A stretch of DNA of 39,916 nt from UBA11373 sp035291545 (lineage in GTDB: Bacteria > Actinomycetota > Acidimicrobiia > Spongiisociales > UBA11373): assembly GCA_035291545.1 (NCBI GenBank), contig DATDRW010000080.1, positions 1 through 39,916 of the forward strand. Direction: 5' to 3'. A program made the translations under genes and the position numbers. Of the stretch, positions 15,902-24,701 are shown piece by piece. Numbering within the stretch: the first letter of the stretch is position 1; every line of letters starts with the position of its first letter. Below the pieces are notes generated by a model. It saw only the letters and a program-made list of their open reading frames with translations, ran no database searches and had not been told where the DNA came from.

Positions 15902-18900
15902 GTGGATCCGACCGAAACGTCACGCTGTCCCTCCTGCCGCGCCGAGGTCGAGCCCGGCGATCGGTTCTGCTGGTCGTGTGGAGCGGCCCTCACCGCGGGC
16001 TGCCGGGGGTGCGGGGCCGCGTTGCGTCCCGGGTTCGAGTTCTGCGCCGAGTGCGGAGCGCGGGTGCCGGGCGGCGCGGTCCGCCCCATCGAGCACCGGC
16101 TGGTCACCGCCCTCTACGTTGATCTGGTCGGCTCGACGGCAATCGCCGAACAGCTCGACCCCGAGAACTTGGCGGCCGTCGTCGGAACCCTCCAACAGGC
16201 GGTGCGCCTCGAGGTGGGGCGGCGAGAGGGATCGGTCGGCGCGTTCATCGGTGACGGCGTGCTCGGCGTATTCGGTCTGCCGGCAGCCCACGAGGACGAT
16301 CCGGAGCGGGCGCTGCGAGCGGCACAGGCGATTCTGCGCCGTTTCGACGCGGTGAACCGCGACCTCGGTCGCAGGCTCGACGTCGCGCTGGCGGCTCGTA
16401 TCGGCGTGAACACCGGGGACCTGCTCGCCCCCACCGCGGGCGACCTCGATCTCGGCACCCTTGCCGGGGATGTACTCAATGTCACCGCCCGGCTGCAGGA
16501 GGTGGCCAGCCCCGGCCAGATCGTGGTGTCGGAGCGGACCGCTCGTTCCGCTCCGTCCTTCCGCTTCGACGACCTGGGGGTGGTCGACGTGCGGGGCCGG
16601 GCCCGGCCCGTCCACGCCTTCCGGTTGGCGGGAGTCGGCGAGCGGCGGCCCTTTGTGGTCCGGGGACCCTTCCTGGGGCGTGAGAACGCGCTCGGCAGCC
16701 TGCGCAGCGCCTTCAACAAGGTGGTGGCTGAGGGCAACCCCGCTCACGTCGCCGTCGTGGGAGACCCGGGGGTGGGGAAGAGTCGCCTGGTGCGTGAGTT
16801 CGTCGACTGGGCGTCCGGTGTCGATTCCACGCTCACCACCCTCTCCGGCCGCTGCCTGCCCTACGGCGAGGACGTCACCTACCGACCCCTGGCGGAGATC
16901 CTCACCGAACTGACCGGCATCACCGCCACGATGGATCACGCCACGGCTCGCAGCCACCTCGAACAGGTGCTGCCGCCCGGGACCACCGAGGACGACGACG
17001 CCTCTGCCGACGCCCTCCTCAGGATGATCGGTCTCAGCACCGGACCTTCGCCCTCACCACGGCGTACCCGCGAGCTACTGCGGTCGGCGTGGCGCACCCT
17101 GCTGTCGCGGCTCGCCGACGACGGACCGGTGCTGGTGGTCGTCGAGGACGTCCATTGGGCGGGCGATGCCCTCTTCGACCTCCTCGACCACGTGGTACGA
17201 CGCGTCGCAGGACCGCTGCTCCTGGTCACACCGGCCCGACCCGAGGTGTTCGACCGCAGACCGGCGTGGCGCGCCGAGGGGAGCCCGACCAAAGTGGTCG
17301 TGGTGACCCCGCTCGATCCGGACCAGGCCCGCCGGCTCGCCGGGCGCCTGCTCGCCGACGCCCGGCTTCCCGTCGCCGAGAGCGACGCCGTGGCCGGCCG
17401 CGCCGACGGCAATCCGTTCTTCATGGAGGAACTGGTGCGCCAACTCGCTCTGCAGCGATCCGACACCGGCCACGACGACGGCTCCGAACTGCCGGCCACC
17501 ATCCAGGGCGTCATTTCTGCGCGCATCGACCTGCTGGGGCCCCCGGAGCGGCGGGTGCTGCAGGCGGCCTCGATCATGGGGCGGATCTTTTGGCCGTCTG
17601 CGGTCGCCCACCTCACCGGCTTCGGAGAGGAAGAGGTGGAGGAGGCGCTCCGTCGCCTCGAGTCCCTGCACATGGTGCGGAGGAACCTGCGGTCCTCCCT
17701 CGAGGGCGAGACCGAGTACCTGTTCCAACACAGCCTCATCTCCGAGACCGCCTACGGACGGCTCGCCAGGACCGATCTGGCGAGGATGCACGGAGCGCTG
17801 GCAGAGTGGCTGGAGCGTCGCGAGTCGACCGAGCGGCCCGAGAGCGCCGAGCGCCTCGCCTATCACACGGCCAAGGCTCACGCCGCCGCCGAAGCGACCG
17901 ACGGTTTTCCCGACGACGAGGTGGACCGACTGCGCCGGTTGGCGGTCGACCGGCTTCTGGTGGCGTCGATGCGCGCCCGGGAGCGCGCTGCCTTCAGCCG
18001 TGCCGTCGAGATCGCCGCCGAGGCGCTGGCCATCGCCGCCGGCCCTGTCGAGGCGTGGCGCGCCCACGAGCAGCTCGGGCTGACCCACATCGCCGAATAC
18101 GACGGCGACGCCGCCTGGGCCGAGCTCACCTCCGCCATCGACCTCCACCTGAAATCCGGAGGGGTGCAGAGCCCGGTCGTGGCCCGTCTCGCTGCCGCGG
18201 CATTGGCTTCACCCCTGCGCTGGACGGGAACCATGCGGCAACTGCCCGAACTCGCCGACGTGATGCGGATCGTGCGCCTCGGCCTGGAGCACGCCGGCAC
18301 CGCCGACTCGGAGGCGCTCGCCTCCCTGCTCACCGCGATCGCCTTTCTCCCGTTCAGCGCACTCGCTCGGGACGCCGACCCGGGGGTGAGCGGCGACGAG
18401 GCGCGCTCGGCCGGCCTGCGGGCCCGGGAGATGGCCAAACGGCTCGGTCTCCCCCACGCCGAGTCTGCGGCGCTCGATGCCCTGATGAGTCATGCCCTCA
18501 ACACCGGGCGGATCCAACAGGCGGCGGCGATCGTGAACGAGCGGCTCGAGCTCGCCGAGGCGGTGTCCGACCCGTGGGAGGTCGGCGACACCTACGCCAT
18601 GGCGGCCTCGCTGTCGTTCGACCTCGGCGAGTACGAACTTGCCCGGGATCGGGCGGCGAAGGGCTTTGCCCGCACCATCGACGATGCCCCCGGCGTCGCC
18701 CTGCACACACTGTCCTGGGGAGCGGTGGCCCGGGTGCACACCGGGCAATGGGACGACGTCGCCGCCGCCCTGAAGACCGCCCACGAGCTGCTCGATGCCG
18801 AGCGCCGCACCCATCCCCCGGTGTATGCGGCTCCGCTCTACGCCGCGGCCGCCATGGTCGCCGAGTACCGGGAAAAGCACGGCGAGGCGGATCGCCTCCT

Positions 18901-19450
18901 CGAGATCCTGGCCGACACCTGGTCGTCGTCGGACCTCGCCAACGTCACCGAGCACCCGCACGCTGCCTGGTGCAAGCACACCGGCCCGATCTACCTGCGG
19001 CGGGGGCAGTTCGACGTGGTCGAGCGTCTCGTCGCTCCCGGTGAGTTGCGTCGGATCGGACACGAAGGGGACCGCCTCGGTCTGCTGTGCGACCTGGTCG
19101 CCGCCACCGGCTCGTGGGACCGAGCCGACTCCGTCGTCGCCGAGACCCGCGCCACCGGGCAGGCGTACGGTCTGCAGGCTCTCCAGGCCCATGCCGACCG
19201 CCTCGAAGGGAAGGCGTCGCTCGCCTCCGGGGATGATCGGGGAGGCCGCGCCCTGCTGGCGACGGCCCGGGATCGATTCTCCGGCCTCGGGGACAAGTGG
19301 GAGGCGGCACGCACGGTGCTCGATCTGGCCGCCGCCGGAGCCGACGCCGATGTCGCCGCCGCCGGAGCCCTGTTCACGGCCATCGGAGCCGTCGCCGAAG
19401 CCGCCGCGGCAAGGCGCCTCGGTGCGACCCGGCAACCGGCGGGGCGCTGA
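15902..19450 (+). CDS. zinc-ribbon/class III nucleotide cyclase/AAA ATPase/TPR protein
   Basis: A 1,182-aa multidomain signalling protein. Residues 9-52: two zinc ribbons (CPSC...CWSC and CRGC...CAEC). Residues 66-245: class III adenylate/guanylate cyclase domain with both metal aspartates (D74 in YVDLVGST, D118 in FIGDG) and the transition-state pair N193/R197 (VLNVTARLQ). The purine-selecting lysine usually four residues before the second aspartate is alanine (A114). Residues 255-640: STAND/AAA-type ATPase with Walker A GDPGVGKS (287-294) and Walker B VVVEDVHWA (412-420). The rest is helical and TPR-like. GTG 15902 has AGAGG 6 bases upstream; TTG 15896 is less likely. A large sensor-regulator whose ligand is unknown. 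Confidence 0.9.
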   Translation: MDPTETSRCPSCRAEVEPGDRFCWSCGAALTAGCRGCGAALRPGFEFCAECGARVPGGAVRPIEHRLVTALYVDLVGSTAIAEQLDPENLAAVVGTLQQAVRLEVGRREGSVGAFIGDGVLGVFGLPAAHEDDPERALRAAQAILRRFDAVNRDLGRRLDVALAARIGVNTGDLLAPTAGDLDLGTLAGDVLNVTARLQEVASPGQIVVSERTARSAPSFRFDDLGVVDVRGRARPVHAFRLAGVGERRPFVVRGPFLGRENALGSLRSAFNKVVAEGNPAHVAVVGDPGVGKSRLVREFVDWASGVDSTLTTLSGRCLPYGEDVTYRPLAEILTELTGITATMDHATARSHLEQVLPPGTTEDDDASADALLRMIGLSTGPSPSPRRTRELLRSAWRTLLSRLADDGPVLVVVEDVHWAGDALFDLLDHVVRRVAGPLLLVTPARPEVFDRRPAWRAEGSPTKVVVVTPLDPDQARRLAGRLLADARLPVAESDAVAGRADGNPFFMEELVRQLALQRSDTGHDDGSELPATIQGVISARIDLLGPPERRVLQAASIMGRIFWPSAVAHLTGFGEEEVEEALRRLESLHMVRRNLRSSLEGETEYLFQHSLISETAYGRLARTDLARMHGALAEWLERRESTERPESAERLAYHTAKAHAAAEATDGFPDDEVDRLRRLAVDRLLVASMRARERAAFSRAVEIAAEALAIAAGPVEAWRAHEQLGLTHIAEYDGDAAWAELTSAIDLHLKSGGVQSPVVARLAAAALASPLRWTGTMRQLPELADVMRIVRLGLEHAGTADSEALASLLTAIAFLPFSALARDADPGVSGDEARSAGLRAREMAKRLGLPHAESAALDALMSHALNTGRIQQAAAIVNERLELAEAVSDPWEVGDTYAMAASLSFDLGEYELARDRAAKGFARTIDDAPGVALHTLSWGAVARVHTGQWDDVAAALKTAHELLDAERRTHPPVYAAPLYAAAAMVAEYREKHGEADRLLEILADTWSSSDLANVTEHPHAAWCKHTGPIYLRRGQFDVVERLVAPGELRRIGHEGDRLGLLCDLVAATGSWDRADSVVAETRATGQAYGLQALQAHADRLEGKASLASGDDRGGRALLATARDRFSGLGDKWEAARTVLDLAAAGADADVAAAGALFTAIGAVAEAAAARRLGATRQPAGR

Positions 19451-19458
19451 GGATCCCC

Positions 19459-19493
19459 GTTGCCTGTTTCCGGTTGTCCGTTACCGGTCGAAC
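19459..19493 (+). repeat. heptad repeat array E
   Basis: Five 7-bp units: GTTGCCT, GTTTCCG, GTTGTCC, GTTACCG, GTCGAAC. It starts 8 bases after the cyclase stop and lies in the gap before the convergent lipoprotein gene. Units share the GTT/CCG words but are less alike than those in arrays A and C. Confidence 0.6.
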
Positions 19494-19531
19494 GCACGGA
19501 ACGAGAGAGGAAAGACGGGAAACTCGGGGCC

Positions 19532-20554
19532 TTAACCGTCCGCCTCGATCCATACGTCCCAGGCGGGACGGAGAGTGCCGTCTGCGGCGATCAGCCCCAT
19601 CGAGGCGAAGGGCTCGGGTATGGCCTGGTCGTAGAGGAACGACCACACGAAGAAGGCGACGTCGACGCTCGCGATCAGATCCGAGAACCTCTCCACGAAG
19701 CGAGCCTGCTTTTCCGGCGTGCCCGCGTACTCGCCGAAGTCCCCAGATGCGTGCCACCCCATCTCGGTGAAGGCGATCGGCCGTCCACCGGCCGCCTCAC
19801 CGAGGCGGGAGTAGTAGTCATCGGGGATGTCGTCGGGCGTTGGGAACACCAGGCCCGGGTAGGTGGTGAACCCGATGACGTCGGCGCCCGGGAAACGGTC
19901 GATCAGCTGCCAGGCGGCGAGCGATTCGTCGTTGTCCCCGCCGAACAGGCCGCCCTGCATCCCGGAGAGGCGTTCGAGTTGGAACACGGTGAGGAGCTGG
20001 GTCTCCGGAGAAGCCTCGTGCACCGCGTCCGCCACCGCGGCGAACAGCTCCACGAAACGGTCGAAGTCGTCGGGATGGGTCCGCCACTGCGTGTCGATCT
20101 CGACACCGAGGCCGAGAAACCGGGGATGGTGCCGTTCGGCGTAACCGCGGGCCGCCGCAATGTAACGATCGAAGGTGGCACCGTCGATGGGGCGGAGCAG
20201 TTCGCCGTCGTCGACGTCGAAGACCCCGGCGATGCTGATCGGCAGATACCCGTACTGTGCGGCGAGACCCTCGACCACCGTGGTTCCCGACCCGGGCGCC
20301 TCCTCCCACTCCACGACGTCGGCCACCCGCTCGATCACATCGGCCTGGGGCGAGGCCGTCTCGAAGAACCCGGTGAAGCCGTCGGCCTCGTAGTTCTGCG
20401 GCGACAGCGAAAAGCCGCGGAGAGGGCGGTAGGGAAGGGTGGGAGTGGTGATCCGGGTGGTCGTCGTCACCGCGGAGGATCCGGTGATGGCTGAGGAGTC
20501 GTCGCCGCAAGCGGCAATGATGAGAAACAGCGCCGCGGTTATCGCACGCGTCAC
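19532..20554 (-). CDS. lipoprotein with a glycosidase-like TIM-barrel
   Basis: A 340-aa secreted lipoprotein: signal peptide with lipobox (ALFLIIAACGDDSS), then a serine/threonine linker. The body looks like an (alpha/beta)8 glycoside hydrolase: GFSLSPQNYEADGFTGFF, FLGLGVEIDTQWRTHPDDF with a possible acid/base glutamate, DVIGFTTYPGLVF and PIAFTEMGWHASGDFGEYAG with a possible nucleophile glutamate, then VAFFVWSFLYDQ. I do not recognise the GH family. The ORF is open further upstream, but GTG 20554 has AGGAGG 6 bases before it and is the clear start. Confidence 0.75.
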   Translation of the reverse strand: MTRAITAALFLIIAACGDDSSAITGSSAVTTTTRITTPTLPYRPLRGFSLSPQNYEADGFTGFFETASPQADVIERVADVVEWEEAPGSGTTVVEGLAAQYGYLPISIAGVFDVDDGELLRPIDGATFDRYIAAARGYAERHHPRFLGLGVEIDTQWRTHPDDFDRFVELFAAVADAVHEASPETQLLTVFQLERLSGMQGGLFGGDNDESLAAWQLIDRFPGADVIGFTTYPGLVFPTPDDIPDDYYSRLGEAAGGRPIAFTEMGWHASGDFGEYAGTPEKQARFVERFSDLIASVDVAFFVWSFLYDQAIPEPFASMGLIAADGTLRPAWDVWIEADG

Positions 20555-20591
20555 GTGCAGCCTCCTGCGTGCAGCCCGGTCACTTCTTGTG

Positions 20592-20619
20592 GGTGACTGG
20601 CGACTCGCGATTGGTGACT
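20592..20619 (+). repeat. heptad repeat array F
   Basis: Four 7-bp units in register: GGTGACT, GGCGACT, CGCGATT, GGTGACT. It lies just upstream of the lipoprotein gene (minus strand) and downstream of the tandem-HTH gene, so any transcript linking the two crosses it. Confidence 0.65.
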
Positions 20620-20631
20620 TACCCACCCTGA

Positions 20632-20949
20632 TCAGGCGAGCAACTCAATCGCCTTGCGGAAATGGGCGAGGCCCTCGACGCGTTGGATGAATTCGGGCGA
20701 GGCCCGGAACCGCGGGGCGATCTCGTCGTACCCGAGACCGGCGGATCGCAAGGCGAGCACCCGGCGCTCCAGAGCGCGGGCCTTGAGCCGCGGCGCCGGC
20801 CCCGAGCGAGGAATGGCCGACCACGAGATCACGCGCTCGATGTGCGTCCGGCTGCGCTTGAAGGCGGCGGCGATGTCGTCGAGAGGAGTTCCGGCGTCGC
20901 GCATGGCGAGGACCCGGCGTTCGAGCGGTCGGAGGTGTTCCATCGCCAT
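20632..20949 (-). CDS. small protein with two tandem helix-turn-helix repeats
   Basis: A 105-aa protein made of one unit repeated twice: LERRVLAMRDAGTPLDDIAAAF plus KRSRTHIERVISW (about residues 9-43), then LERRVLALRSAGLGYDEIAPRF plus RASPEFIQRVEGL (about residues 59-92). Each unit looks like a sigma-70 region 4/TetR-type helix-turn-helix (IAAAFKRSRTHIERV, IAPRFRASPEFIQRV), joined by a short proline-rich linker. Probably DNA-binding, possibly a regulator of the lipoprotein gene 78 bases downstream. The start could also be the ATG at 20943. It lies between arrays F and G. Confidence 0.65.
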   Translation of the reverse strand: MAMEHLRPLERRVLAMRDAGTPLDDIAAAFKRSRTHIERVISWSAIPRSGPAPRLKARALERRVLALRSAGLGYDEIAPRFRASPEFIQRVEGLAHFRKAIELLA

Positions 20950-21049
20950 CACCGTAGTCGGCACTCGCAGACAACGGGCCCTGTTCAGCGGCCGGTGACC
21001 GACCTCACCGCGGCGAGCATGGCCTCCCGCTCGTTGGTTGGCGAGGAGA

Positions 21050-21228
21050 GCATGCAGCATGCAGCCCCGTCAGGGCTCGACTGGAGACTGGAGACGGGGG
21101 ACGGGCGACGGGCGACGGGCGAGAGGAGCTTGCAGCATGCAGCCTGCAGCCCCGTCAGGGCTCGACAGGAGACGGGAAACTGGAGACGGGGGACGGGCAA
21201 CCGGAAACGGGAAACGCGAAACGGGAAA
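21050..21228 (+). repeat. heptad repeat array G, duplicated module
   Basis: Two copies of one module follow each other. Copy 1: GCATGCA (x2), hairpin AGCCC-CGTCA-GGGCT then CGAC (21063-21081), units CTGGAGA (x2), CGGGGGA, CGGGCGA (x3). Copy 2: TTGCAGC, ATGCAGC, CTGCAGC, the same hairpin (21148-21166), then CAGGAGA, CGGGAAA, CTGGAGA, CGGGGGA, CGGGCAA, CCGGAAA, CGGGAAA, CGCGAAA, CGGGAAA. It runs right up to the typA stop codon at 21229. Confidence 0.85.
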
Positions 21229-23052
21229 CTATTTCTTCCGCGCCATCCGCCGATCGCTCTCGGAGAGATGGCGTTTGCGGAGCCGGATCGCCGTAGGGGT
21301 CACCTCGACCAGCTCGTCGCCTGCGATCCACTCGATTCCCGTCTCCAGCGTCACCCGGCGCGGCGGAGCCAGTCGGACCGCCTCGTCGTGGGCGTGCGTG
21401 CGGATGTTGGTGAGCTCCTTGGTGCGGGTCGGGTTCACCACCATCTCATCGGGCCGTGACGACTCGCCGACGATCATCCCTTCGTAGACGTCTTCACCGA
21501 TCCCGATGAACAGCTCGCCGCGCTGCTGCAGGTTGTCCAGGGCGAACCCGGTCGAGATGCCGGGCCGGTCGGCGATCATCGCCCCACCGATCCTGCCCGG
21601 GATGTCCCCTGCCCAGGGCTGCCATCCGTCGTGGTGCTGGTGGACGAGGGCGGTGCCACGGGTCGCGGTGAGCAGCATCGTGCGCAGCCCGATCAACCCC
21701 CGGGCCGGTGCGACCACCGTGACGATGGTGCGGCCGGCGTCGCCCGGGCGGAGGTCGGTGACCGTCCCCCGGCGGGGAGCGACCGCCTGGGTGACGGTGC
21801 CGACGTGATCGGAGGGCACGTCGATCACCGCCCGCTCCACCGGCTCGTGGGGCACCCCTTCGATCTCTCGGATGATCACTTCAGGCCGGCTCACCTGGAG
21901 CTCGAACCCCTCGCGGCGCATCGACTCGATGAGCACCGCCAGCTGCAACTCGCCACGGCCGGCCACCTCGATCACGTCGGGGGACGTGGTCGGGCCGATG
22001 CGGATCGATACGTTCCCACGCACCTCCCGCTCCAGCCGATCCCGGATCTGCCGGGAGGTGAGGAGCGTGCCCCCACGGCCGGAGAGCGGCGCGGTGTTTA
22101 CCCCGAAGGTCATCCGCAACACCGGCTCGTCGACCTGGAGCCGGGGAAGAGGTTCGGGGTTGTCGGGATCGGCCAGGGTGTCACCGATCTCCACCTCGGG
22201 GAACCCGGCAACGACGAACAGGTCCCCGGCGACCCGTTCCGCGACATCGATCCGGGACAGGCCGGCAAACCCCAGCAGTTGAGTGAGACGCCGGCGAATC
22301 GGCGGCTCGTCCTCGTCGGCGTGGCACAACGCCACGCGTTCGCCGCTGCGCAAGGTGCCCCGGACCACCCGGCCGATGGCGAGCCGCCCCAGGTAGTCGG
22401 AGGCGTCGAGGTTGGTGACGATCGCCTGCAGCGGCGCCGCCGGATCCCCGCCCGGGGCGGGAATGGTGGCGACGACGGCGTCGAGAAGGGCGGACAGGTC
22501 GGCATCCTCGGCCGGCACCCCCACCCCGGCCATCGCCCGCCCCTGGCGGGCGATCGTGGAGATGATGGGAAACTCGATGTCGTGGTCGGAGGCGCCGAGG
22601 TCGAAGAACAACTGCAGTACCTCGTCGATGACCGCATCGGGTCGGGCATCGCTGCGATCGACCTTGTTCAGCACCACCACTGCCGGGAGGTCGAGGGCGA
22701 GCGCCTTGGAGAGCACGTAGCGGGTCTGCGGCATCGGCCCATCGGCGGCGTCCACCAAGAGCAGGATCCCGTCCACCAGGGCCAATGCCCGCTCCACCTC
22801 GCCGCCGAAGTCGGCGTGACCCGGCGTGTCCACCAGGTTGATGCGAGTTCCCTTCCATTCGATCGAGGCCGCCTTGGCCAGGATCGTGATGCCCCGCTCG
22901 CGCTCTTGATCGTTGGAGTCCATCACCCGATCCACCCGTGCCTCGTGCGCGGAAAACACGCCGGCGGCGCCGAGCATGGCATCCACGAGGGTGGTCTTGC
23001 CGTGATCGACGTGCGCGACGAGGGCGACGTTGCGGAAGGAGGGGGCGGCCAC
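21229..23052 (-). CDS. typA: ribosome-associated translational GTPase TypA/BipA
   Basis: Translation-factor GTPase that binds the ribosome during assembly and stress. At 607 aa it has the usual length. G1 AHVDHGKTT (about residues 13-21), switch region with RGITI, G3 DTPGHADF, G4 NKVD, then domains II and III with MTFGVNTAPLSGRGG, and the typical C-terminal block GEDVYEGMIVGE. GTG 23052 is chosen because homology starts at VAAPSFRNVALVAHVDHG; the upstream open frame is an artefact. The start is 111 bp from the divergent SDR gene. The stop abuts heptad array G. Confidence 0.95.
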   Translation of the reverse strand: MAAPSFRNVALVAHVDHGKTTLVDAMLGAAGVFSAHEARVDRVMDSNDQERERGITILAKAASIEWKGTRINLVDTPGHADFGGEVERALALVDGILLLVDAADGPMPQTRYVLSKALALDLPAVVVLNKVDRSDARPDAVIDEVLQLFFDLGASDHDIEFPIISTIARQGRAMAGVGVPAEDADLSALLDAVVATIPAPGGDPAAPLQAIVTNLDASDYLGRLAIGRVVRGTLRSGERVALCHADEDEPPIRRRLTQLLGFAGLSRIDVAERVAGDLFVVAGFPEVEIGDTLADPDNPEPLPRLQVDEPVLRMTFGVNTAPLSGRGGTLLTSRQIRDRLEREVRGNVSIRIGPTTSPDVIEVAGRGELQLAVLIESMRREGFELQVSRPEVIIREIEGVPHEPVERAVIDVPSDHVGTVTQAVAPRRGTVTDLRPGDAGRTIVTVVAPARGLIGLRTMLLTATRGTALVHQHHDGWQPWAGDIPGRIGGAMIADRPGISTGFALDNLQQRGELFIGIGEDVYEGMIVGESSRPDEMVVNPTRTKELTNIRTHAHDEAVRLAPPRRVTLETGIEWIAGDELVEVTPTAIRLRKRHLSESDRRMARKK

Positions 23053-23151
23053 GAAAGAACAATGGTACCGCCGGCGGCACGGCAATCCGCCGCCCCGAGC
23101 GAGGACGAGAATTCGTGACGGAAGACCCGGGCCAATCGACGGTTCCACCGA

Positions 23152-23157
23152 TAGATT
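23152..23157 (+). promoter_or_regulatory. -10 hexamer TAGATT, probable leaderless start
   Basis: TAGATT matches TANNNT and lies 6 bases before ATG 23164, with no Shine-Dalgarno between. It would make a leaderless mRNA for the SDR-DUF2867 gene. Confidence 0.45.
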
Positions 23158-23163
23158 CACCCG

Positions 23164-24639
23164 ATGAAGGTCGTCGTCACCGGAGCCACGGGATACGTCG
23201 GCGGCCGGCTCGTGCCGCGGCTCCTCGAGCGCGGGTTCGAGGTGCGGTGCATGACGCGGGATCCCAATCGCCTCCGGCTCGACCCGTGGCGCCAACACGT
23301 CGAGCTGGTCGCCGCCGACGCCACCAATCGCGAAGCCGTGCTCGCCGCGGTGCAGGGTTGTGACGCCGCGTTCTACCTGATCCACGCCATGGCGGAGTCG
23401 CCAAAGGACTTTCCCGAGGCAGACCGGCTCGCCGCTACCGCCTTCCGCGACGCCGCCGCCCGGGTCGGGCTGCGCCGCCTCGTCTACCTGGGCGGGCTCG
23501 GATCCCCGCACGACGGGCTGTCCCGGCACCTGACCAGCCGCCAGGAGGTCGGCCGCATCCTCGCCTCCGGCGCCACGCCGGTCACCGAGCTGCGGGCGGC
23601 GGTGATCATCGGCTCGGGTTCGATCTCGTTCGAGGTGATCCGCCACCTGACGGAGATCCTGCCGATCATGCTGCGCCCCCGGTGGCTGCGCACCCGCTGC
23701 CAGCCGATCGCCATCCGCGACGTGCTGGCGATCCTCATCGCCGCCGTCGAGTCGCCGGGAAACGACGACCACGTCTACGACATCGGCGGTCCGGACATCC
23801 TCACCTACCAGGAGATGATGCAGGAATACGCCGTGGTGGCCGGCCTGCGAAGGCGGCTGGTGATCCCGATGCCGGTGCTCGCCAGCACCCGCCTGTCGGC
23901 CTACTTCGTCGGGATGTCGACGCCGCTCCCCAAGACGATCGTCCGTCCGTTGATCGAGAGCCTGCGCAACGACGTGGTGGTGACCCGGGCGTCGCCCCCC
24001 GGCTTCGAGCCCGAGACCCTGGCCGGATACCGGGTGGCCGTCGAACGGGCACTCGCGATGATCTCGCACGACGAGGTCGAGACCAAGTGGTCTGATGCGG
24101 TGACGCACCCCGGTGCCCCGCTTCCCACCGACCCCGTCTGGTCGGGCGCCAAGGTGGAGGCCGACCGCCGTATCGTCATCTCCACGGCGCCGCCGGAGGA
24201 CGTGTTCTGGGCGGTCTCGCGGATCGGTGGCGACGCCGGCTACTACGCGATGAACGGGGCGTGGAGGCTCCGCGGCTGGTTCGACCGGCTGATCGGCGGT
24301 GTCGGGCTGCGCCGGGGACGCCGGCACCCCGAGGAGCTGCGACCCGGTGAGACGCTCGACTTCTTCCGCGTCGTCGACGTCGATCCGGTCCGCCACCGCC
24401 TGCTGCTCCAGGCGGAGATGAAGGTTCCCGGCACGGCCTGGCTGGGATGGACGGTCGACGACACCGAGGAGGGCACCCGTCTCATCCAGTCGGCCCGCTT
24501 CATCCCCCGGGGTCTGATCGGCCGCATCTACTGGTGGGTGCTGCTCCCCTTCCACGCCCCGATCTTCCGGCTCATGGCGCGTCGCATCGTCCGCAGCGCC
24601 GAGCGGCGCCACCGGGACCGGATGGCCTCAGCGGGCTGA
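23164..24639 (+). CDS. NAD(P)-binding SDR-like protein with C-terminal DUF2867
   Basis: The N-terminal half (residues 1-230) is an atypical short-chain reductase/NmrA-like domain: VVVTGATGYVGGRL (GxxGxxG), later YLIHAMAESP and LRRLVYLGGLG. A middle part (IRDVLAILIAAVE, YDIGGPDILTYQEMMQEYA) is like those of complex-I-assembly/NDUFA9-type reductases. The C-terminal half, from about residue 330, is DUF2867, a START-like fold (ADRRIVISTAPPEDVFWAV). At 491 aa this is the standard actinobacterial fusion. Role unknown; lipid or quinone binding is a guess. It lies divergent from typA and convergent with the membrane protein at 24702. Confidence 0.9.
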   Translation: MKVVVTGATGYVGGRLVPRLLERGFEVRCMTRDPNRLRLDPWRQHVELVAADATNREAVLAAVQGCDAAFYLIHAMAESPKDFPEADRLAATAFRDAAARVGLRRLVYLGGLGSPHDGLSRHLTSRQEVGRILASGATPVTELRAAVIIGSGSISFEVIRHLTEILPIMLRPRWLRTRCQPIAIRDVLAILIAAVESPGNDDHVYDIGGPDILTYQEMMQEYAVVAGLRRRLVIPMPVLASTRLSAYFVGMSTPLPKTIVRPLIESLRNDVVVTRASPPGFEPETLAGYRVAVERALAMISHDEVETKWSDAVTHPGAPLPTDPVWSGAKVEADRRIVISTAPPEDVFWAVSRIGGDAGYYAMNGAWRLRGWFDRLIGGVGLRRGRRHPEELRPGETLDFFRVVDVDPVRHRLLLQAEMKVPGTAWLGWTVDDTEEGTRLIQSARFIPRGLIGRIYWWVLLPFHAPIFRLMARRIVRSAERRHRDRMASAG

Positions 24640-24654
24640 TCCCCCGACACGCGC

Positions 24655-24684
24655 ACCGGCCCCCGGAGCAACCCGGGGGCCGGT
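24655..24684. terminator. bidirectional hairpin between convergent genes
   Basis: A perfect 12-bp stem ACCGGCCCCCGG / CCGGGGGCCGGT with a 6-base loop (AGCAAC). It lies between the stops of the convergent SDR gene (24639) and membrane protein gene (24702) and can end both transcripts. Confidence 0.7.
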
Positions 24685-24701
24685 CGTCGATCGAGGTGGG
24701 A

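Noticed and set aside
21229..24612. 1,127-aa minus-strand frame
   Set aside because: The N-terminal 520 residues are antisense to the SDR-DUF2867 gene; only the part from 23052 is TypA.
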